In this document: positions 57,877 to 64,000 of the stretch, one piece after another
Numbering within the stretch: position 1 is the first letter of the stretch
How the letters are laid out: each line of letters opens with the position of its first letter
Assembly (NCBI GenBank): GCA_009733775.1
Contig: WOGZ01000071.1
Location: 1 to 64,000, forward strand
Length of the DNA: 64,000 nucleotides
DNA from: Alectoria sarmentosa
Taxonomy: Eukaryota; Ascomycota; Lecanoromycetes; Lecanorales; Parmeliaceae
Reading direction: 5' to 3'
Position numbers and translations under genes: made by a program
Notes under the pieces: generated by a model
What the model saw: only the letters and a program-made list of their open reading frames with translations
What the model was told of the DNA's origin: nothing
Database searches by the model: none

Positions 57877-58107
57877 TCAGAAGGGTTTAGCTTCGGAGCC
57901 CGTAGAAGGGGTGCAAGGGGGGTGTTGGTGAAGGGGAAGTGCTGCGGTGGAGGCGATTGGAGGGGCAAAGTCAGTCGCAGTAGGCTTTGGTGGATTGAAA
58001 AAGGCACCAGTTGCCATGTTCCTGGTTGCGGACGGTCCTGCGAGATAGGCAGGGCCGGCTGAGAGAACAGCCAACTGCCTAAAGAGCTTCAGGCTGGATC
58101 TTCGCAT
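57877..58107 (-). CDS. Possible small mitochondrial-type protein, 76 aa (tentative)
   Basis: An uninterrupted 76-codon frame: MRRSSLKLFRQLAVLSAGPA, an N-terminus rich in Arg/Ser/Leu without acidic residues, like a mitochondrial presequence, then RNMATGAFFNPPKPTATDFA and a Pro/Ala-rich tail. No family is recognised. It could equally begin at the internal Met (MATGAFF). No promoter or intron evidence; chance frame possible. Confidence 0.3.
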   Translation of the reverse strand: MRRSSLKLFRQLAVLSAGPAYLAGPSATRNMATGAFFNPPKPTATDFAPPIASTAALPLHQHPPCTPSTGSEAKPF

Positions 58108-59273
58108 TGAGTCGCTCTGGACATGATTCTGAGCGATTGGCTTACGCAGCCAACACTTTTCTCTCTTCAGCCGACTCGGAAGTAAGCCAGTTCCGATTTC
58201 CGAGACTTGATTTAAAAGGGATTAAGCAAGATCGTTTCCCCGCAAATCGCTTAGCTAGCTTCCGTACCGTTTTCCTCTTTTGGCCCCGCTTTTTGACATT
58301 TGACGTTTCCAACGCCTTTTTCCTTTGTGAGTATATCGTACCAGCTCTGCTCAGAAGAGCTTGGCTTGATCACCTGGTCTGGTGCTCTCTGGTCTGTACT
58401 CTGAAGGTTTTCCAGGAGCTGTGGCGGCTACTGGTACTTTGGAGCCGTCAAGGTCGAGGACTATTGGAGCCTTCCCCAAGGAGTCAGCCTCGATAGTGGA
58501 ACGACTGACCCGTGGAGATAGATGGAGTGTCTGGAGTTGGCTTCCAGGTCAATGCTGTCTTGCTTTTTCGGATACTTTACCATGCAACGAGAAGATGTTT
58601 GCCAATTGCCAGATCGTCAACCCCACTTCCCCAGGATATGAGACGTTGGATCCAACGCCGTGGTGCGGGGAAGTCTTCTCCAGGCTTATTACTCGTGCGG
58701 CATTCTCCCCCGTCCATGCCTCCGAATGCCATGCATATGCTACTACCTAGCCGGGTCTATTTTGATTATTTTGCGAAGCCTCCCACGTTGCTAGCATCAT
58801 GGACGCGGGCTTTTTCCCATCCGCTACCAATGCCAACCTCTTCCTCATTGGCCAATGGCTGACCGATTTACAAAAGCCTCGTCCAACTTCTCCCAACGTC
58901 TAGTCGGGCCTACCTTGGTGGTTTGGAACCATGCTAGTCTGTCTCACAGCACTTGCACGCCTCTTGCTATATTCGGACACAGTCTGCTTGGACGCCAAGA
59001 ACCCCGCCTGATCGAGATTCAACATTGCCATTTGCTCTGCCTGGAAAAGCGACATGTTCATCCAGAGTGACGAGGCTTCGCGGGGTTGGTCAGAGCTTAT
59101 GCGAAGTGCCCATCTCTCCGCAAATCCATATGGCCGAAGGAGGGGCTTCCCCACCTTTGAGAGTCTCATATATGATACTCCTGTCGTATCTTGCTACTTG
59201 TCTTAAACAACCAACGAGGACAACTCGACACATTGAGTCCTCCCAAAGGCATCGTTGAACACCATCGCCCATC

Positions 59274-61672
59274 ATGACGATCCCAGATGAGGTGGATATT
59301 ATCGTGGCTGGAGGTAAGATCAGCACCAATGGCAGAACATGAACAGAGATTAATCACTTTCCTATAGGAGGCTCCTGCGGCTGTGTTGTTGCTGGTCGAC
59401 TGGCGGCCCTCGACAGGAACCTCAAAGTTCTGTTGATTGAGGGAGGAGAGAACAACCTCAACAACCCATGGGTTCCCATGTATGCTTGCTTATCAAGTTC
59501 TTACAAGAAGTGTAGCTCATCAACATAGGCCTGGGATATACCCCAAGAACATGAAGCTCGATTCCAAGACAGCTTCTTTCTATCACTCGAGGCCGTCAAA
59601 GTGGTTGGGTGGACGTAAGGCTATTGTGCCGTGTGCCAACATTCTCGGTGGCGGATCCAGTATCAACTTTGTAGGTTGCCCCAAATGTTACAGAAGTGGC
59701 CGGTGCTGATTCCACCGTAGATGATGTACACCCGAGCCAGTGCCTCCGACTATGATGACTTCCAAGCGGAGGGATGGAAGACCAAGGAGCTCATCCCACT
59801 CATGAGAAAACATGAGACTTACCAACGTTCATGCAACAATCGTGACATTCATGGTTTCGAAGGTCCCATCAAGGTCTCATTTGGCAACTATACGTACCCA
59901 ATTGCGTGGGATTTTCTTCGTGCCACTGAATCGCAGGGCATTCCCACCACCGATGATCTGGAGGATCTGTCAACCGGTCACGGGGCTGAGCATTGGCTCA
60001 AATGGATCAACAGGGACACGGGCCGTCGTTCGGATTCAGCCCATGGGTACATCCATTCAAACATGAGGTGAGACCAATACCTGCTCATGGAGAGCAACGC
60101 GCTGACAGGTCAATAGGAATCACGACAATCTCTACCTCATGTGCAATACCAAGATTGATAAAGTCATCCTAGAAAATGGCCGTGCCACCGCTATCCGCAC
60201 TGTACCAATGAAACCCCTGGACCCGAAACAGCTACAGGAAAAAGTCATCAAAGCCCGCAAGCAGATTGTCATATCTTGCGGCACTCTTAGCACGCCACTC
60301 GTACTCCAGCGTTCCGGCATTGGTGACCCCGAGAAACTCCAGAAAGCCGGCGTGAAATGTCAGGTCGACTTGCCGGGCGTGGGTCTCAACTTCCAAGACC
60401 ATTACCTTACTTTCTCGGCCTACCGTGCTAAGCCTGAAACTGAGAGCTTCGATGACTTCATCAGAGGTGACCCTGAGACTCAGAAGAAATGTTATGACCA
60501 GTGGCAACTCAATGGCACTGGTCCACTTGCAACCAATGGCATCGAGGCCGGTGTCAAGGTCAGGCCTACGGATGAAGAATTGTCTCAGGACTATATGAAG
60601 GACTTCCGTTCTGGCTGGGACAGTTACTTCAAGCAGAAGCCTGACAAGCCTGTCATGCACTACTCCGTCATCTCTGGGTCAGTCCATCATCTCTTCCCTC
60701 CAAAAAGCCAGGAAGCCTCAGACTAACGCGATGCAGCTTCTTCGGAGATCACATGCTCATGCCGCAGGGCAAATTCTTCTCCATGTTCCACTTCTTGGAA
60801 TACCCCTTCTCGCGCGGTAGCACGCACATACTCTCACCTGACCCATACGAAGCTCCGGATTTCGATGCCGGCTTCATGAACGACGAGCGTGATATGGCAC
60901 CCATGGTCTGGGGTTACATCAAGTCCCGAGAGACGGCTCGCCGTATGGATGCTTATGCTGGAGAGGTCACCGATAAACATCCGTAAGTCATCATTTGTCT
61001 TTTCTCATTTCCACTCGTGTCCTTGCCAAAATTTGACTCGTGCCATAGGTTCTTTGGCTTTGACTCCCCTGCCCGCTCCGAAGACTTGAACCTTCAAGAC
61101 ACCAAGGCTTACGGTGGACCCAACCATCTCTCAGCAGGAATCCAGCACGGGAGCTGGTCCATCCACACTAAGCCTGGCAAACCGCCCAAGGACAGCTTCG
61201 TCACAAGCAGCCAGACCGCCAATATCAGAGAAGATCTCAAGTATACCAAGGAAGACATCGCGGCCGTTGAAGAGTGGGTCAAGCGCCACGTGGAGACTAC
61301 TTGGCACAGTAAGCATCACCCCATTCTCATCTGACCCATGCCCCATGTCCAATCTGAACACACAAGCTAATCCCCACGTCAACAGGTCTAGGCACATGCT
61401 CCATGGCCCCCCGCGAGGGCAACTCCATCGTCAAACACGGCGTCCTAGACGCGCGCCTTAATGTCCATGGTGTCAAAGGCCTCAAATGCGCCGACTTGTC
61501 CATCTGCCCTGACAATGTCGGCTGCAACACTTACAGCACGGCTTTGCTGATCGGCGAGAAAGCTGCTATGCTTATCGCGGAGGATCTTGGGTACAGTGGA
61601 GACGCGCTGAAAATGGAGGTGCCGGTGTGGCATCAAGGGACATATGAGACTACAGGGAGAGCGAGATTGTGA
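59274..61672 (+). CDS. AOX1: Alcohol (methanol-type) oxidase, GMC flavoenzyme, 664 aa, eight exons, peroxisomal
   Basis: Exons 59274-59313, 59368-59479, 59529-59670, 59721-60067, 60117-60677, 60737-60982, 61049-61308 and 61386-61672; introns of 49-77 bp, all GT-AG, sum 665 codons. It oxidises short-chain alcohols with O2, giving aldehyde and H2O2 (GMC/AA3 family). Seen: the dinucleotide motif AGGGSCGCVVAGRLA (~12-26), the GMC signature LGGGSSINFMMYTRASASDY, substrate-domain EAGVKVRPT, WHS-LGTCSMAPREGNS near the catalytic His, and PDNVGCNTYSTALLIGEKAA with the second active-site residue (Asn). The size matches yeast alcohol oxidases (~663 aa). The C-terminus is -ARL, a type-1 peroxisomal targeting signal, as in other alcohol oxidases (-ARF). 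Orthology to AOX1/MOX is by family resemblance. The symbol should be read as the class, not a proven orthologue. Confidence 0.93.
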
Positions 61673-62145
61673 TTCTGGACATGTTAGCTCGTGGTCACGA
61701 TGAAGTGCTTTCGCCAGAGGAGGCTTTGTTGTTTGTTTGTTTGTTTGGCCATGGGTCAAGAATGAAAATTGAGATGATGCTTCTGGACCCTGAATGTTAT
61801 ATAGTGATTCCCACCTACAGACCTCCTTGGCCGTGAGACGAGCGGCATTGACGAAATTATGGGGGATTGCTCTCGTATCCCATCTCCATTGCGCCGTTTT
61901 ATTCAAATTTCGATTTGCCAAGAAGCGCTTAATGTATTTTTGCACTAGCCGTACCGAAAATACCGCTCCCACCTGCCTGTCTCGTTGTGGGCCTACATAC
62001 CCGGAGAGCCCTTTCAAGCACGATACCACCAATATACGGCGGACGACGGCTACAACTAGGACAAAACCAAAAAGAAAAAAAAAGAAAAAAGAAAAAAAAA
62101 ATCTTTTTTCTTTTCTTTTGCAATTGCCCCACTTTCTCATCTTTT
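61673..62145. other. 3' region of the alcohol oxidase and transition to AT-rich DNA
   Basis: Holds a (TTTG)n run at ~61725-61747 and a purine tract (AAAAAGAAAA-type) at ~62070-62100. Base composition changes sharply at about 62145. No gene. Confidence 0.6.
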
Positions 62146-64000
62146 TTTCTTTATAAATTATTTATTCATAATGCTCAATCACGATCAAGACGATCATTTA
62201 TCGAAAAACTTGAACATATATAAAGATGAGATTCTTAATCGATTATATACATTGTATTAAAAACAAAAAGAAATTATTGTTTAATTTGTTGATAATAAAA
62301 ACTTGATTTTTAATTCTCATACGCTTCGACGTCGATTACAAAAATGAAATATTTCGCAATAAGATCATACGAAGAATATAAAACAATTACGAAATCGCAT
62401 TTAATTCTTATTTTATAAATATAAACTTTCGAATAATGAGATATTTGAATAATTGAAAAATGAAGATTTCGTAATCACAATTAAAAATCTTATATAAATC
62501 AAAAAAGCGTTTAATCTCAAGCGATTAAAAATCAATCAAGAAATAAAAAAACATATAAATAATATTATACGAAAATTCATAAAGTAAAAGGTTGAAAAGA
62601 ATATAATTTAAAATTATGATAAAGAACTTTTAATAAAGCATTTTCGAAAGATGAGATATTCAATTATTAAATATTTTTCGTACGACTTTATTTATTATAT
62701 ATATGTTAATTTAATTTAAAAATCGTTTCTTTATTCAATATTATACGATCTTTTTTGATGTTATTAATTAATGACATTATAATATATAACGCACGAAAGA
62801 CGAATATGTTATTTTTAATTCAAATTTAATATAATTCGTGAATGATTATAATAAATTTATAGATTTTGAAATCGAGATTTACGATATAATAAATAAATAT
62901 GCTCGATATCTTTCGTGACTTATAATCGACATTTTTAATTATATAATTATCAATGTTTTACGAGAATATTTAAATTATATTTTTATATTAAAATAATAAT
63001 TTCGTTTTATACGATTTAATTATGATTATAAAACGATCTTAATAACTTAAATTCATCTTTAATTATAACAAATATATAATTCGAAAATGAAAATCAAAGA
63101 TTATTACATATACGAAATCAATATTAACAATTAATGAATTAAATCTTAATGAATTCAATTAATCAAATCGTTATTTAATAAATGAATAAGCTTTTTCGAT
63201 GCACTTCATATAACAAATAAATATTTTAAAAATGTGTTAATCGATCGAATTGCACTTTTTACAATATATTTTTCGATTATTTATATAAAGGTCACACATT
63301 ATGTGAACAAATAAAATATACACATTTTATATAAACAATTAAAACGTTTAAAAGTCATATCAAAAAGATCAAAAACATTATTCTTCAAATTTAAATTAAA
63401 TATTAAAAATTATGATCTTGATTTGCACGAATTAACTTTTATTCGATTACGTCATAACGTAAAAGATTATAATAAGTTTAACAAATTTTATATTTATACA
63501 TTCAACGTTTTTTATACGAAAATAAATTTTATTTTTATATATTCGACATTTTTCGTATAAAGATGAAATTTAAAATTATTCAAAACGTTATACATATTTT
63601 AATCGAAAATTAATACATTTCTTTAAATTTAAACGATTATCTTTTTTTCTTTACATTAAATTAATATAACACATTTATACGAAATCGAGGCTTCGATTCA
63701 TATTCATTTTTCTTTATTTCAATCGAAAACAATTAATCGTCATAACTAAATCATTATTTAACGCTTTATACGACAATTAATAATTATAAAATCGAAAATT
63801 TCGAATTTCATCTTATCTTGCTCGAAAAGTCGAAAAATGCATTAAAATGAAATGAATTAAATTCACGATCATTGAAAGATATACGATAATTAAATTTTAA
63901 AAAAGAAGATTTAAAAAAAGGTTTTGAGAAATAATTATAAAAAGTGAACGATATTTTATAAATTTTTCGTACGAAGTTATTTTTCGAATATACGATATCT
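62146..64000. mobile_element. AT-rich, RIP-like decayed repeat block (extends past the window)
   Basis: From about 62145 the sequence is roughly 75-80% A+T with abundant TpA and TAA/TGA stops in every frame, unlike the preceding gene. Near its left edge one + frame reads NLNIYKDEILNRLYTLY, then after a TAA KQKEIIV and, after another TAA, FVDNKNLIFNSHTLRRRLQK followed by TGA. These interruptions are the kind made by C-to-T change, and the text resembles a helix-turn-helix DNA-binding domain of a transposase or DNA-binding protein. Family not determined. The right end lies outside the window. Confidence 0.6.

Larger units (their letters stand above)
56191..59273. repeat. Intergenic region (3.1 kb) with local tandem repeats
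   Basis: Includes a 100-bp imperfect tandem duplication (56528-56627 and 56628-56723), a C/T-rich pentanucleotide tract of CTTTC and CTTTT units at ~56905-57005, and a 34-bp tandem duplication (57173-57206 and 57207-57240). A minus frame at 57877-58107 is listed separately; otherwise no gene is seen. Confidence 0.7.

Noticed and set aside
62146..64000. Possible mitochondrial insertion because of high AT
   Set aside because: Stops are spread through all frames with no recognisable mitochondrial gene or tRNA, and the mutation type fits RIP better.
1..64000. CRISPR array, rRNA or complete tRNA genes
   Set aside because: No regularly spaced repeats, no rRNA-like segments and no sequence with matching A-box, B-box and cloverleaf stems were found.

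Overview
The window is nuclear DNA from a filamentous ascomycete. The evidence is short GT-AG introns (mostly 45-65 bp, with CTGAC/CTAAC-type branch sites), a Zn2Cys6 regulator, a NACHT-ankyrin NLR, F-box families, and GC-balanced gene islands broken by AT-rich blocks that look RIP-mutated. Gene content and style suggest Dothideomycetes, but that placement is inference. Intron-exon models below were built by hand. Each recognised model closes in frame from ATG to stop across all proposed splice sites.

Layout. 1-5.5 kb: 3' end of an unidentified gene, a catalase-related peroxidase (-), a metallo-beta-lactamase-fold protein (+) and a ferroportin-like iron transporter (-). 6.9-11 kb: a seven-exon NACHT-ankyrin NLR whose P-loop sits on a 25-nt micro-exon. 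12.5-14.3 kb: a disordered 597-residue protein (-). 17.7-23.7 kb: four small same-strand genes of unknown function. The outer two (A1, A2) are paralogs sharing a TWGDVD motif and a first exon of identical length. The inner two (B1, B2) share exon phase and a similar N-terminus.

24.8-32.8 kb: a RIP-ruined Ty1/copia element (minus strand) keeps one LTR and an apparent half-tRNA(iMet) primer-binding site. Two short genes (P1, P2) that look paralogous flank it, and P1 starts about 35 bp past the broken 3' end of the element. 33.7-34.4 kb: a small Pro/Ser-rich protein. 37.0-39.8 kb: an 11-exon APC-superfamily permease with a GC-AG intron. 39.9-41.5 kb: a strongly strand-asymmetric C/T-rich tract holding a 10-N assembly gap.

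42.1-49.7 kb: three divergent F-box paralogs in tandem (-), with a frameshifted, truncated Nudix pseudogene and a tRNA-Gly 5'-half fragment between the first two. 52.5-61.7 kb: an iron-type alcohol dehydrogenase/maleylacetate-reductase-like enzyme, a Zn2Cys6 transcription factor and an eight-exon peroxisomal alcohol oxidase. They are loosely grouped and could serve alcohol or aromatic catabolism (inference). 62.1-64 kb: a second AT-rich, RIP-like block running off the end, with a decayed helix-turn-helix-like reading frame at its edge.

No complete tRNA, rRNA or CRISPR array was found. The most novel items are the A1-B1-B2-A2 cluster, the P1/P2 pair around the transposon, and the copia element's primer-binding site.
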